A DNA stretch of 64,000 bases from NCBI GenBank assembly GCA_016190055.1, contig JACPRH010000034.1:1-64000 (forward strand). The letters are read 5' to 3'. This document shows positions 41,769 to 51,652 of the stretch, in pieces. The DNA comes from Nitrososphaerota archaeon. Its GTDB lineage: Archaea; Thermoproteota; Nitrososphaeria; Nitrososphaerales; JACPRH01. The position numbers and the translations under genes were made by a program. The notes beneath the pieces were generated by a model. That model was not told the DNA's origin, did not search any database, and worked only from the letters and a program-made list of their open reading frames with translations. Within the stretch, counting starts at the first letter, position 1; the number at the start of each line of letters is the position of its first letter.

Positions 41769-43669
41769 GTAAAATAATTGGAATCGATCTAGGAACAAGT
41801 AACTCGGCGGCCGCAGTTATGATGGGCGGCAGACCTACAATCATCCCCAGCGCAGAGGGAACAACCTTAGGCGGCAAAGCCTTCCCATCATACGTTGCCT
41901 TCACCAAGGACGATCAGCTGCTCGTCGGCGAACCGGCGCGGCGGCAGGCTGTCTCCAACCCTGAAGGAACCGTTTACGCGATAAAGCGGAAGATGGGAAC
42001 CAGCTACAAGGTCAACATCCGTGGGAAGGAGTTTACTCCCCAGCAGATCTCCGCCTTCATTCTTCAGAAGATAAAGCGTGACGCTGAAGCATTCATCGGC
42101 GAGAAGGTTGAGAAAGCCGTTATCACTGTGCCCGCTTACTTCAACGATAACCAGAGGCAGGCAACAAAGGATGCGGGTACAATCGCCGGCTTAGAGGTTG
42201 TTCGCATCATCAATGAGCCGACAGCCGCGTCGCTCGCATACGGCCTCGACAAGTCGGATAAGGAGCTGAAGATTCTCGTCTTCGACCTCGGAGGCGGCAC
42301 CCTCGACGTCACAATCATGGATTTCGGTGGCGGCGTCTTCGAAGTGAAGTCAACCAGCGGTGATACGCAGCTCGGCGGCACCGACATGGACAACACCCTC
42401 ACAAGCTACGTGTCAGGCGAGTTCAAGAAAGACACAGGTATCGACCTGACCAGCGACCGGACTGCGATGCAGCGTATCCGGGAAGCGGTTGAGAAGGCTA
42501 AGATCGAGCTTTCAACCACCCTAACCAGCGACATCAACCTTCCCTTCATCTCAGCTGATGCCTCAGGGGCAAAGCACCTAACTATCAGCCTGACCCGGGC
42601 GAAGCTAGAGGAACTCGTACGACCAATAGTTGATCGCTGCCGCCACCCTATGGAGCAGGCGCTCAGCGATGCAAAGATGACACCTAAGGACATCGACCGG
42701 ATCATCTTGGTCGGTGGGCCTACTCGTATGCCGATTGTACTCAAGTTTGTTGAAGGCTTCGTGGGGAAGGAGGCTGAGCACGGTGTTGATCCTATGGAAT
42801 GTGTCGCAATCGGCGCCGCAATACAGGGCGGAATCTTGGCTGGTGAAGTCAAGGACATTCTTCTCCTCGACGTTACACCGCTCTCCCTCGGCGTAGAGAC
42901 GCTAGGCGGAGTCATGACGAAGCTCATCGAACGTAACACCACGATCCCGACTAAGAAAACCCAGATCTTCTCAACAGCCGCGGACTTCCAGACTGCCGTA
43001 ACCATCCATGTGCTGCAGGGTGAACGCGCTATGGCTGCTGACAATATTTCGCTAGGAATGTTCAACCTTGAAGGTATCCCTCCGGCGCCGCGAGGAGTCC
43101 CCCAGATCGAGATTACCTACGATATTGACGCTAACGGTATCTTAAGCGTTTCAGCTAAGGATCTGGCGACGAAGAAGGAGCAGAAAATCACGATCACCGC
43201 TTCAACTAAGCTCTCAAGCGACGACAAGGAGCGGATGGTCAAAGACGCTGAGAAGTACGCTGAGGAGGATAAGAAGCGGCGCGAAGCAGTCGAGATACGG
43301 AACGGCGCTGAATCAATGATTTACACCGCCGAGAAAACGAAGTCAGATCTGCAGGACAAAATCTCAAAGGAGCAAATAGATCAGCTCGACAAGGCCGTAT
43401 CCGAGTTAAAGGAGAGCTTGAAAGGCGAAGACACCGCTCAGATTAAGGCTTCAAGCGAAAACCTCGGAAAATTACTGCAGGAGATAGGTACACAGGTCTA
43501 TCAGCAGGCAGCTGCCGCTCAACAAGCAGCATCTCAAGCACAAGCGCAGGCACAGCAGCAGCAACAGGGAGCAGGAGCTGAAGGCAGTGCCGGTCCAAAG
43601 ACAGATGAAAAGGTCGTCGACGCCGATTACAAAGTTGTCGACGAAGACAAGGAGAAGAGTCAACCGTAG
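41765..43669 (+). CDS. dnaK: Hsp70 chaperone DnaK
   Basis: The 634-residue chaperone opens with [15 protein letters not shown], has [16 protein letters not shown] near residue 175 and the [10 protein letters not shown] phosphate-binding motif near 313. The substrate-binding half follows ([17 protein letters not shown] near 365). A Gln/Ala-rich linker near residue 580 leads to the acidic tail [15 protein letters not shown]. It is the central gene of a grpE-dnaK-dnaJ operon. Confidence 0.97.
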   Translation: MSKIIGIDLGTSNSAAAVMMGGRPTIIPSAEGTTLGGKAFPSYVAFTKDDQLLVGEPARRQAVSNPEGTVYAIKRKMGTSYKVNIRGKEFTPQQISAFILQKIKRDAEAFIGEKVEKAVITVPAYFNDNQRQATKDAGTIAGLEVVRIINEPTAASLAYGLDKSDKELKILVFDLGGGTLDVTIMDFGGGVFEVKSTSGDTQLGGTDMDNTLTSYVSGEFKKDTGIDLTSDRTAMQRIREAVEKAKIELSTTLTSDINLPFISADASGAKHLTISLTRAKLEELVRPIVDRCRHPMEQALSDAKMTPKDIDRIILVGGPTRMPIVLKFVEGFVGKEAEHGVDPMECVAIGAAIQGGILAGEVKDILLLDVTPLSLGVETLGGVMTKLIERNTTIPTKKTQIFSTAADFQTAVTIHVLQGERAMAADNISLGMFNLEGIPPAPRGVPQIEITYDIDANGILSVSAKDLATKKEQKITITASTKLSSDDKERMVKDAEKYAEEDKKRREAVEIRNGAESMIYTAEKTKSDLQDKISKEQIDQLDKAVSELKESLKGEDTAQIKASSENLGKLLQEIGTQVYQQAAAAQQAASQAQAQAQQQQQGAGAEGSAGPKTDEKVVDADYKVVDEDKEKSQP

Positions 43670-43712
43670 CAGTAGCATCAGCGAACTAGGCTGGGCTGGT
43701 CGACGATGAATA

Positions 43713-44852
43713 ATGAGCAACAAACGTGATTATTATGAGGTTCTCGGAGTCTCGAAGAACGCCTCGAAGGACGAGGTAAAGCGCGCCTACAGGAAACTCG
43801 CACTCCAGTATCACCCTGACCGGAACAAGTCACCTGACGCAGAGGAGAAGTTCAAGGAAATCTCCGAAGCTTACGCCATCCTCTCAGACGATACTAAGAG
43901 GCAGCAATACGACCAGTTCGGCCACGCCGGCATCAACCGCCAGTACACAACCGAAGATATCTTCCGCAACGCCGACTTCGACACCATCTTCAGAGACATG
44001 GGGTTTGGCGGCGGTTTCGAAGACGTGTTTCAACAGATGTTCAGAGGCTTCGGCGGCTTCGGTCAGTACCAGCAGGGTCCACCAAGAGGCACAGATCTAC
44101 GTTACGACTTGGAGATGTCGCTGGAGGAGGCTGCTAAAGGCGTCAACAAGACGATACAGCTTTATCGAACCGATCGGTGCGATCTCTGCAAAGGCTCAGG
44201 AGCCAAACCCGGCACTAAAGTAACTAAATGCTCTAACTGCAACGGCACAGGTCAAGTACAACATGTGCAGTCGACCGGCTTCGCCAGACTAATCCGGGTA
44301 GAATCTTGCCGAAACTGCGGTGGACGCGGCGAAGTAGTTCAGGTCCCTTGTACAGAGTGCAGAGGCTCAGGGGTGAAGAAACGGATGCGCACCATCGATG
44401 TCAACATCCCACCCGGGGTCGACAGCGGCTCGACTCTCCGGGTGTCCGGTGAAGGTGAAGCCGGTCCCCGAGGAGGATCTTCAGGCGATCTTTACGTGGT
44501 CGTCTACTTGAAGCCTCATCCTAACTTTACCCGGGAGGGCGATGATATCGTTTACGAGCAGAGAATCAACTTTGCACAGGCCACCTTAGGCGTCGAGGTT
44601 GAGATTCCTGCGCTGGATGGCAACTTGAGCTTGAATATACCTGCTGGAACCCAGAGCGGAACCGTTCTTCGCCTTAGAGGGAAAGGGATGCCGCATCTCC
44701 AGCATTACGGGCGAGGTGACGAACTTGTCCGAGTTGTAGTTGAGACCCCGACCAGCCTCAGCAAAGAGCAGCGGCAACTCATAGAGGATCTCGGTAAAAC
44801 ACTCGGCACAGACTCGAACTCGTCAAAGAAAAAGAAAAGCATCTTCCGGTAA
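43713..44852 (+). CDS. dnaJ: Hsp40 co-chaperone DnaJ
   Basis: The 379-residue protein has the J domain with the HPD motif ([11 protein letters not shown] near residue 32), a Gly/Phe-rich region ([18 protein letters not shown]), four zinc repeats ([32 protein letters not shown]) and the substrate domains. It stimulates DnaK ATP hydrolysis. The end is a short basic tail [10 protein letters not shown]. It follows dnaK after 43 bases and completes the chaperone operon. Confidence 0.97.
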   Translation: MSNKRDYYEVLGVSKNASKDEVKRAYRKLALQYHPDRNKSPDAEEKFKEISEAYAILSDDTKRQQYDQFGHAGINRQYTTEDIFRNADFDTIFRDMGFGGGFEDVFQQMFRGFGGFGQYQQGPPRGTDLRYDLEMSLEEAAKGVNKTIQLYRTDRCDLCKGSGAKPGTKVTKCSNCNGTGQVQHVQSTGFARLIRVESCRNCGGRGEVVQVPCTECRGSGVKKRMRTIDVNIPPGVDSGSTLRVSGEGEAGPRGGSSGDLYVVVYLKPHPNFTREGDDIVYEQRINFAQATLGVEVEIPALDGNLSLNIPAGTQSGTVLRLRGKGMPHLQHYGRGDELVRVVVETPTSLSKEQRQLIEDLGKTLGTDSNSSKKKKSIFR

Positions 44853-44929
44853 CCAGTTTCTCTTCACCGCCGAGAAGTTCGTAAATATCACCTGTACTGC
44901 CTCGAAGACGCGGGGCCGGTTGAAGCTGT

Positions 44930-46063
44930 ATGCACCTGTTCGTGACTTTGACGCACGAATGTAACCTGAAGTGCAGTTACTGCTACGGCAAGTGCTGCGA
45001 CGACTTCGGCTCCGATGAGGGCGAAGATGATGACGATGGCTTCGGTGATGTGGATTATGATTTGCCGGACAACATCTCCTATGGCGTCTCGGATTTGAGA
45101 GTGTTTGCTGAGAGGGAGCCTGTTGAGAACTTCATTTTCTACGGCGGTGAGCCGCTTCTTCGTCTCAACACTATCTACGAGATGATGGATGAGGTGCCTG
45201 CGAAACGTTTCATTGTGCAGACGAACGGGTTGCTTCTGCATCAGCTGGAGCCGAGTTATCTGCGGCGACTGCATACGTTGCTGGTCTCGATTGACGGAGA
45301 GGAAGCTGTGACAGACGGCTACCGGGGGCGCGGCGTGTATCGGCAGGTGCTTGAGCAGGTTCGGCTGGCTAGGGCGCGCGGGTTTACAGGAGAGGTTGTA
45401 GCTCGGATGACTGTAGGTCGCCAAACCGATATCGACACGCAGGTTCTACATCTCCTACTCGAAACCGATGGGCTGTTCGACTCTGTTCACTGGCAGCTTG
45501 ATGCGCAGTTCTGGCGAAGCGACTACGATCCGAAGGGCTTCTCCCACTGGGTGAGGCGGAGCTACCGGCCAAGACTCCTCAACCTCATCGAGGAGTGGGT
45601 TAAGCATATGGAGCGGAAGCGTCGGGTGTTGCATATCTATCCGTTCCTAGGTGTTACAGAGACCCTGCTAACTGGTGTGCCGCCAGGTCTTCGATGCGGT
45701 TCAGGGTGGGCTCAGCTTACTGTGCAGACCAACGGCGCGTTAGCGGCCTGTCCCGCGATGCTGGGTATGAAACGCTACTACTTTGGCAATATTCGCAGCG
45801 GTGTTCAATTAGGCAACTCTACCTTAGGCTCTCCATGCAGCAGCTGCCAAACGCTCCAACTTTGCGGAGGAAGATGTCTCTATGCGAATATCACTAAACT
45901 TTGGAGCGAGACCGGTTTCAGACTAGTCTGCAGCACAGTTAAGACCCTAACCAACGGGCTTGAAGCTGCGCTGCCAAGAGTCCAAAGCCTACTAAAATAT
46001 GGCGACCTCTCCCTGTCCGACTTCGAGTACACCAAGTTCAACAGCTGCGAAATCATACCTTAA
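44930..46063 (+). CDS. Radical SAM/SPASM enzyme, putative peptide-modifying (AF1577 type)
   Basis: The 377-residue protein has the radical SAM cluster CNLKCSYC at C11, C15 and C18, a characteristic acidic insertion just after it (DDFGSDEGEDDDDG) and the FYGGEPLLRL motif. A C-terminal SPASM-like region supplies more Fe-S cysteines (RCGSGW, ACPAM, SPCSSCQTLQLCGGRC). Proteins of this build in archaea are classed as putative peptide modifiers, with a target that is not identified here: no small precursor gene is visible on either side. It stands alone between dnaJ and an amino-acid permease. Confidence 0.75.
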   Translation: MHLFVTLTHECNLKCSYCYGKCCDDFGSDEGEDDDDGFGDVDYDLPDNISYGVSDLRVFAEREPVENFIFYGGEPLLRLNTIYEMMDEVPAKRFIVQTNGLLLHQLEPSYLRRLHTLLVSIDGEEAVTDGYRGRGVYRQVLEQVRLARARGFTGEVVARMTVGRQTDIDTQVLHLLLETDGLFDSVHWQLDAQFWRSDYDPKGFSHWVRRSYRPRLLNLIEEWVKHMERKRRVLHIYPFLGVTETLLTGVPPGLRCGSGWAQLTVQTNGALAACPAMLGMKRYYFGNIRSGVQLGNSTLGSPCSSCQTLQLCGGRCLYANITKLWSETGFRLVCSTVKTLTNGLEAALPRVQSLLKYGDLSLSDFEYTKFNSCEIIP

Positions 46064-46139
46064 ATTAACTGGCTGGTCAGAGGCTCACTTCTAAATTGCA
46101 GCGGAGCACTTTACTATTAGCTGGTGGCAGTCGCTGCAG

Positions 46140-47435
46140 ATGGCTGAGCTGAAACGTGAGCTAGGGCTTTTCGACGTGACGATGTACGGCATAGGCTTGA
46201 TTCTAGGCGCTGGCATCTATGTTCTGATCGGTAAAGCAGCTGAAGCTGCGGGTAACATGGTGTGGCTGTCCTTCATCATAGTTTCTGTGGTTGCAACCTT
46301 CACCGGTCTCAGCTACGCAGAGCTTTCCTCGATGTATCCGAAGGCCGCTGCCGAGTATGTGTTCATCAAGAAGGCGTTCAACAGTGATTTCCTCGCGTTC
46401 GTAGTAGGTTGGCTGATCGTCTTCACAACCACAATCTCCGCCTCCACAATATCACTGGGCTTCGGAGGCTACTTGTCAGGTCTCTCAGGTCTCCCTATAC
46501 CGTTAACGGCTTCGCTTCTGATAATCGCGTTATCGCTGGTCAACTTCTATGGAATACAGGAGTCGTCTCGGATGAACATCCTCTTTACACTAATTGAGGT
46601 TTCAGGTCTCGTAATAATCATCTACCTAGGATTCGCCTTCGGCACACACAACCCAGAGATCTATCTGGAGAATCCATTCGGCTTCAACGGTATATTGGCC
46701 GCGATACCGTTAATCTTCTTCGCGTACATAGGTTTCGAGCATATAGCTAATGTCGCGGAGGAGACGAAGGATCCGAGAAAAGTGCTGCCTAGAGCAGTTA
46801 TGTTGTCGATAGCGGTAACCTCCGCGCTTTACATGCTTGTTTCGCTAGCAGCTGTCAGCCTCATAGATTGGAGGGCGCTGGGCCTATCACTTTCACCATT
46901 GGCGGATGTTGCTGGAAGCGTTCTAGGTTCTCAAGGCTATCTTCTGCTCTCTGTAATAGCTCTTTTCGCGACAACCAACACGGTGCTGATCTCGTTGATC
47001 GCGGGCTCCCGCATACTTTACGGCATGGCTGAACAGCACTCTCTGCCACCGTTTCTGTCAAAGGTTCACTCTAAGCGAAGGACTCCCTGGTTATCGATAA
47101 TCTCTGTGATGATTATCGCTGTGGCCTTAGCGCTTATTGAGAACATAGTGATAATCGCGGAGATCACTGTGTTCACAATAGTGATCACCTTCACATTCGT
47201 TAACCTGTCACTGATACGGTTAAGGTACAAGGAGCCGAATGCGGAGCGGCCCTTCAAAGTCCCAATAAACGTTGGAAAGTTTCCTGTTCTGCCTTTTCTA
47301 GGAGTCATTACCTCTATTGCTGGAATAACTCAGTTTGACATTTATGTTGTCTCGGTAGGGTTGGGTGTCATAGGTCTGGCTGCATTATTTTTTCTGATTT
47401 ACTCAAGAAAACATGTCCCACCGAAACATGAATAA
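46140..47435 (+). CDS. APC-family amino-acid permease
   Basis: The 431-residue transporter has the helix 1 signature GLILGAGIYVLIGKAAEAAGN near residues 17-37, about 12 hydrophobic segments, and the FAYIGFEHIANVAEET sequence of helix 6 near residue 197. It probably imports amino acids or polyamines with ion coupling. The substrate cannot be read from sequence. No binding-protein partner is nearby. Confidence 0.88.
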   Translation: MAELKRELGLFDVTMYGIGLILGAGIYVLIGKAAEAAGNMVWLSFIIVSVVATFTGLSYAELSSMYPKAAAEYVFIKKAFNSDFLAFVVGWLIVFTTTISASTISLGFGGYLSGLSGLPIPLTASLLIIALSLVNFYGIQESSRMNILFTLIEVSGLVIIIYLGFAFGTHNPEIYLENPFGFNGILAAIPLIFFAYIGFEHIANVAEETKDPRKVLPRAVMLSIAVTSALYMLVSLAAVSLIDWRALGLSLSPLADVAGSVLGSQGYLLLSVIALFATTNTVLISLIAGSRILYGMAEQHSLPPFLSKVHSKRRTPWLSIISVMIIAVALALIENIVIIAEITVFTIVITFTFVNLSLIRLRYKEPNAERPFKVPINVGKFPVLPFLGVITSIAGITQFDIYVVSVGLGVIGLAALFFLIYSRKHVPPKHE

Positions 47436-47492
47436 CTGTTGCTGGCTCAGTGAGAGAACGAATTATATCGGTCGTTACTGTGGTGTTGGACG

Positions 47493-50438
47493 ATGTCTCT
47501 TGAGCCTCGTAGCTTTGTATTAGGTTACTTAGCTGCTGCTGTGGAGCTGCTCGAGTCACGTGTATGGTTTAGGATGGGTAACGAGCTTAACAGGCTCGGA
47601 GGCTACATCGAGTTTGATCAGCATGCGAGGCTGATATCAGCTGCTCTCCCCAGTAAACTCGACCAGTCCGTTATTCTGGCTACTTTTGATGGCTTGATTA
47701 AGCAGGGAGCGGTCGAGATTGAGTACAGGTCGAATAAGAGCACTTACTATGGGCAGGAGCTTGTAGTAGGTTCGCGATGTATTTTAGAGGCGAGTCAGGC
47801 TAAACCTGTTGTTGCTAAGGCGGTTGAGAAGTGGCTTCAAGATCTCTTCTCTAACCCTCGGTTCGCTGCGCTTTACAGTTTAGCTGTAAAGGATACCTAC
47901 CCTGATAATCTTCTTCAAACCGTTGCGCCGGAGGAGTTTACTCGCCTACGCTCCTCAGGTCTTATTGGAAGATGGTATGTGGGGGAGGCGTCAGGCACCG
48001 CGCGCAGAAAGGTCTTAGCCTTCAGATCAGGTACGCCGCTGGCAAAAATTGTTGATCAGGCGGTGACTGGAGATGCTGCTGTTAAAGCCGCTGGTGAGAT
48101 GAAGGAGAAGGTTTCTCAGCTACCTACAAATCAGAAGCGTCTTCTGTCTGTTATCAGCCGCTTCGGACATTTAACTGTCAGTAAAGGTATAGGTCAGCAG
48201 TACTCCAGTCAACCCGGTAGCAACCAGCAGGCTCTAGCTGCGCTCTTCTCAGATATCGAGGTGACTAAGGACTCTATATTGGCTATAGCTGGGTGGGATA
48301 CAGGGTTAACGCGCCAAGAGATCGATGAGGCTTACGAGCAGCTTCTTCAGAAAGGCTATCTTGTAAAGGTGCGGCATATTGTTTACGGCGGCATCTACAG
48401 GGATGATGTTGTTCCGATTCTGAAGGAGCCTGACGCTGAGCCCTCGACTGTAGATGTGAAGCCCTACATAGACTACTGGTTGAAGGAGGACATAACGCAG
48501 ATACAGCTTCTCGATGAAGTGTTAAGCCGTCAGAAGCCTAACCGGTTAAGCGTCAAGGAGAGCGAGGTAGCCTCCTTCTCAAGACTCACCGAGAACACGC
48601 CTCCGAAAGAGGTGCCTGGGATCTATATCTACACCAGTGAAGGAGTAACCATCAACCCTAGTGTGAAAAGCAAGCTTCGAGAAGAGATTGATAAAGTAAA
48701 ACTGGAGATGGCGAAGACCCAGTACTCTAAGCTGCCTTCACTCAAAAGACGCTACGAAGAGAATCCGCTCTTCGCGGTGCAGGAAGAACCCAGCAAACAG
48801 CGCGTCAGAATCTACGCGCCTAAAGCCTCATACCTCATAATGACTGAAGCATGGCTTAACTCTAAACAAGTAGAAGAGGTGAGAACCTTATCTTCACAAG
48901 TGGACCATGCGCTTCTCTTCATAGTACACCAGAAGCAAATATGGTTAAAAGAAATCCTGAAGCCTCAACCCGCCATCCCCAACCTAGGAATCGCCTACGT
49001 CAGCCAACAAAACATACTGTTAGACTCAACCGACAAAAACGCATTCGAAAACATCATAAACGACATACGAGCTGATCACAAAGCACCGGTAGAGCAGAAG
49101 ACACAGATCTCATCAGAAAAAACAGTCACCACAGAAAACATCACACCTGAAGTAACCCCGACACCGATACCACCTACCACGCCTGAACAACCATCGACCT
49201 CGACTCCAACACCAGCACCAGCATTAGTTGCAGCGCCGAAACCTGTTTCTCGTCCACCAAACATTACTTCCACCTCATCGGCAGGGAAGATGATCCTCGG
49301 ACAACTGGTGGAGATAGAGGATCTGCAATACGTAGTGGCTGATTCAAGTCTCGATAGAGGTCAGAAGCGCGATAGTCTTCAACCTGTAGGTGACTTTTTC
49401 CTCCCGATAGAAGTGATGGCCACTCACACTGCAATATTCGGAGCGAACCAAGGCGGCAAAACCACCACTACAAAGAGGCTGATAGCTGAGCTCTCCCGGC
49501 TCAAAATACCTGTGCTGATAATTGATTGGCACAGCGAGTACACGGATCTTACTAGGCGGCTAGGTGGATCGATACTTGTTCCTCCTACTGCGCTAGTGAA
49601 GCCGCAGGATGATGAAATTCCTCTAACATGGAACATACTTGACCCGCGCTTCTACGCGATGCAGCTCAACGAAGAGGTTCTGGAGGACTACATCGGGCTA
49701 GTGGTCAACATGCTGTCAATGAAGCAGATCATGAATCTCACCGAGCCGATGAAGAGCGCGATGACTAACGCGCTTCGCAACGCTTATAGCCTCACAGATA
49801 TTTCCCAAGGCAAGTTCCCTACTTTCGACGATATCCGCAAAGCCCTTGAGGGACTGCCGCTGCAAACGGGGACGCTGGACGCGTTGATACGTAGGTTGAA
49901 CATTATGACTGCTGGCACCTTAGGCTCGATATTCTGCGACCAGACTAGCTTCAACCCTTCCGTGCTATTCAACAAGAACGTCTGCATAAAGATGAACCAT
50001 CTCACGGAGGACTTTGACTATGCGGTGGGGCTTCTAACCTTCTTCATACTGAGGCAGGCTGCGAGCTACTTCAAAACCCTCGGCGAAGCTCCTCACGATC
50101 ACCCTCTACGGCATGTGGTGGTTATTGATGAGGCTCCTGCTGTGTTAAGATCTTACAGTGATGTGCAGAAGCTTCTCGGAAGAATGTTGGAGGAGCTAAG
50201 GAAGTTCGGGGAGGGTGTAATCGTAGTCGCCCGCAACACCGACATCCCGAAGATAGTGCTCAGAGAAACAAACCAGAAGATTGTGCATAAACTTCAGCTT
50301 CCGCAGGACATAGACGGCGCCGCAGAGATGCTGGGGATAAAGCCGCAGAAGGACATAATCGCGGATCTGCCGCCAGGCGTCTGCTTCCTCAAATCCGCCG
50401 GAGACAAACCTAAACTAATCAGAATCTCCAAGCCGTAA
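47493..50438 (+). CDS. Large HerA/FtsK-like ATPase with multi-domain N-terminal region
   Basis: The 981-residue protein has three parts. Residues 1-550 are not assignable to a single family but contain winged-helix-like stretches, for example near 60-110 and 225-310. Residues about 553-592 are a Pro/Thr linker. Residues about 600-981 are a HerA/DUF87-type ATPase: Walker A GANQGGKTTT at about 650, Walker B HVVVIDEAPA near 877, and an RNTDIPKIVLRE sensor region. HerA translocates DNA in end resection with the NurA nuclease, but no nurA is in this window. It stands alone, transcribed by itself. It may be a DNA-handling or defence ATPase; this is inferred. Confidence 0.7.
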   Translation: MSLEPRSFVLGYLAAAVELLESRVWFRMGNELNRLGGYIEFDQHARLISAALPSKLDQSVILATFDGLIKQGAVEIEYRSNKSTYYGQELVVGSRCILEASQAKPVVAKAVEKWLQDLFSNPRFAALYSLAVKDTYPDNLLQTVAPEEFTRLRSSGLIGRWYVGEASGTARRKVLAFRSGTPLAKIVDQAVTGDAAVKAAGEMKEKVSQLPTNQKRLLSVISRFGHLTVSKGIGQQYSSQPGSNQQALAALFSDIEVTKDSILAIAGWDTGLTRQEIDEAYEQLLQKGYLVKVRHIVYGGIYRDDVVPILKEPDAEPSTVDVKPYIDYWLKEDITQIQLLDEVLSRQKPNRLSVKESEVASFSRLTENTPPKEVPGIYIYTSEGVTINPSVKSKLREEIDKVKLEMAKTQYSKLPSLKRRYEENPLFAVQEEPSKQRVRIYAPKASYLIMTEAWLNSKQVEEVRTLSSQVDHALLFIVHQKQIWLKEILKPQPAIPNLGIAYVSQQNILLDSTDKNAFENIINDIRADHKAPVEQKTQISSEKTVTTENITPEVTPTPIPPTTPEQPSTSTPTPAPALVAAPKPVSRPPNITSTSSAGKMILGQLVEIEDLQYVVADSSLDRGQKRDSLQPVGDFFLPIEVMATHTAIFGANQGGKTTTTKRLIAELSRLKIPVLIIDWHSEYTDLTRRLGGSILVPPTALVKPQDDEIPLTWNILDPRFYAMQLNEEVLEDYIGLVVNMLSMKQIMNLTEPMKSAMTNALRNAYSLTDISQGKFPTFDDIRKALEGLPLQTGTLDALIRRLNIMTAGTLGSIFCDQTSFNPSVLFNKNVCIKMNHLTEDFDYAVGLLTFFILRQAASYFKTLGEAPHDHPLRHVVVIDEAPAVLRSYSDVQKLLGRMLEELRKFGEGVIVVARNTDIPKIVLRETNQKIVHKLQLPQDIDGAAEMLGIKPQKDIIADLPPGVCFLKSAGDKPKLIRISKP

Positions 50439-50559
50439 ATAGCTGAATGGGTCGTCTTTGGTGGAAGTAGTTCTCATTTAATCATTAAACGGAAGATAGA
50501 ATAGCGAGTCTGTGAAAAAGAACATGTGAAAAGCGGTTTCAAGAGGATGAACTGAGGAG

Positions 50560-50801
50560 ATGAAGGAAGGTACCCGGGAGATGCTATTCCTAAAGACGTA
50601 GCATTTCAGATTTGCGAGGAAATCCGAAAAGAGAAAGCAGACAAATGGTTTACACAATGTTGGGGCTGTGTGAGGTTCTCAAAGGGCGACCCGAACAAGA
50701 TGTGTCTGAACAGTTCACCGGGCTACCGCGGCTGCAACTTAGTTAACGAACGATACGACCAACGGTATCGTGATGGTTTAGGCGTCTTCAAAGATGAATA
50801 A
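50560..50801 (+). pseudogene. Cys-rich small protein with a frameshift
   Basis: A coding frame reads MKEGTRE from the ATG at 50560, just after a GAGGAG ribosome-binding site, then runs into a stop after 13 codons. One frame over, the sequence continues smoothly as DAIPKDVAFQICEEIRKEK, then CWGCVRFSKGDPNKMC and GCNLVNERYDQRYR, ending at TAA 50801. Restoring one base near 50581 joins the two parts into a single 80-residue zinc-like protein with four or five cysteines. So the gene is frameshifted, or the sequence has an error there. The last 24 bases overlap the convergent XRE gene. Confidence 0.6.
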
Positions 50802-50975
50802 GTCATCGATGGTTGTCTGTAATGCTTTTGCGATGTCGTGTGCTAATTTGAGGGAGGGATTGTATTCTCCTTTCTCTATGAAGAGGATGGTTTCTCTTCT
50901 CACTCCGACCTTTTTCGCGAGGTCTTCTTGGGTGAGGTTGTATCGTGCTCTGAGTTCTTTGATCCTGGTTTTCAC
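50778..50975 (-). CDS. XRE-family helix-turn-helix regulator
   Basis: The 65-residue protein is a complete single-domain [23 protein letters not shown], then [20 protein letters not shown] and [14 protein letters not shown], the YozG/Cro-like form. It is coupled to the DUF2178 membrane protein gene, which ends 2 bases upstream, with a GGGAG ribosome-binding site. It probably represses the pair through the repeats upstream. Confidence 0.92.
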   Translation of the reverse strand: MKTRIKELRARYNLTQEDLAKKVGVRRETILFIEKGEYNPSLKLAHDIAKALQTTIDDLFIFEDA

Positions 50976-50976
50976 T

Positions 50977-51381
50977 TTAGCTCCCTTTCCGCGCTAGGTA
51001 CAAGTATGATGCGGCGAATGCGAATCCCGCGGCGATTACTACAGATACGGTTACAAGGTGGCCTTCCAATTCATACCCAAAGAGTACGTCTGCGAGTGCT
51101 GGAGCGAGGACCGCGCTCAAAATTGCTGCGATGAACCCGTAATACCCTGCTTTGTAGTTTATGTTTTTCAGTCTTTCATCTGCAGCGGGTAGCCCTTTTG
51201 ATATGTTTCTGGCTCTGTCCCACATGATGTATGTGGCAAAAGAGACTAGAATTGCAACTATTGCTACAGATGCGATTTCCCCATATCCGATTGTGCCTGC
51301 AAAGGTGATGTAGGCTATCATTGAGATTAGCACTAAAACTACTAACGACAACCCCAACACTACTACTATTCTATCTTTCAT
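50977..51381 (-). CDS. DUF2178-like four-helix membrane protein
   Basis: The 134-residue protein has four transmembrane helices near residues 5-27, 35-52, 75-98 and 104-127 with a short cytoplasmic loop ([22 protein letters not shown]). DUF2178 genes commonly precede a small XRE regulator, as here. The role is unknown; a membrane sensor or stress-response protein is plausible. The ribosome-binding site AAGGAG lies about 10 bases before its ATG. Confidence 0.8.
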   Translation of the reverse strand: MKDRIVVVLGLSLVVLVLISMIAYITFAGTIGYGEIASVAIVAILVSFATYIMWDRARNISKGLPAADERLKNINYKAGYYGFIAAILSAVLAPALADVLFGYELEGHLVTVSVVIAAGFAFAASYLYLARKGS

Positions 51382-51396
51382 TTGTTTTCACACTCC

Positions 51397-51465
51397 TTGT
51401 TAGCTAACAATAACTTTTTGTATTGTATAGCTAACTCCATGTTAGCTATATATAACATTAGCTAT
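51397..51465 (-). promoter_or_regulatory. TTAGCTA operator cluster of the DUF2178/XRE pair
   Basis: Three repeats share the core TTAGCTA. A perfect 14-bp palindrome TTGTTAGCTAACAA lies at 51397-51410, a perfect 10-bp inverted repeat TATAGCTAAC-TCCAT-GTTAGCTATA at 51426-51450, and a half-site ATTAGCTAT at 51457-51465. The minus-strand TATA-like TACAAAAAG lies between the first two, so the sites flank the promoter. Binding by the small XRE protein is the simple explanation. Confidence 0.6.
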
Positions 51466-51652
51466 TTAGGTTTTGCCCCAAACAAGACAAGAAATCTAAC
51501 TTCAGCTCATGTTGTAGGTGGTTGTGAAGGACTCTAGCCAGATCCTAAGGCTATGCAGACTGGGTCACCTGCAGCCTTAAGTTGATTGTCTTGGATGTGC
51601 GGGATAGAATCTTAATTAAGCTTGACGACACTTACCATATTAGAGAATTTCT

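Noticed and set aside
42406-43065. 219-codon frame opposite dnaK
   Set aside because: It is a shadow of the GC-rich dnaK coding strand, with no independent start signal and Ser/Arg-rich composition.
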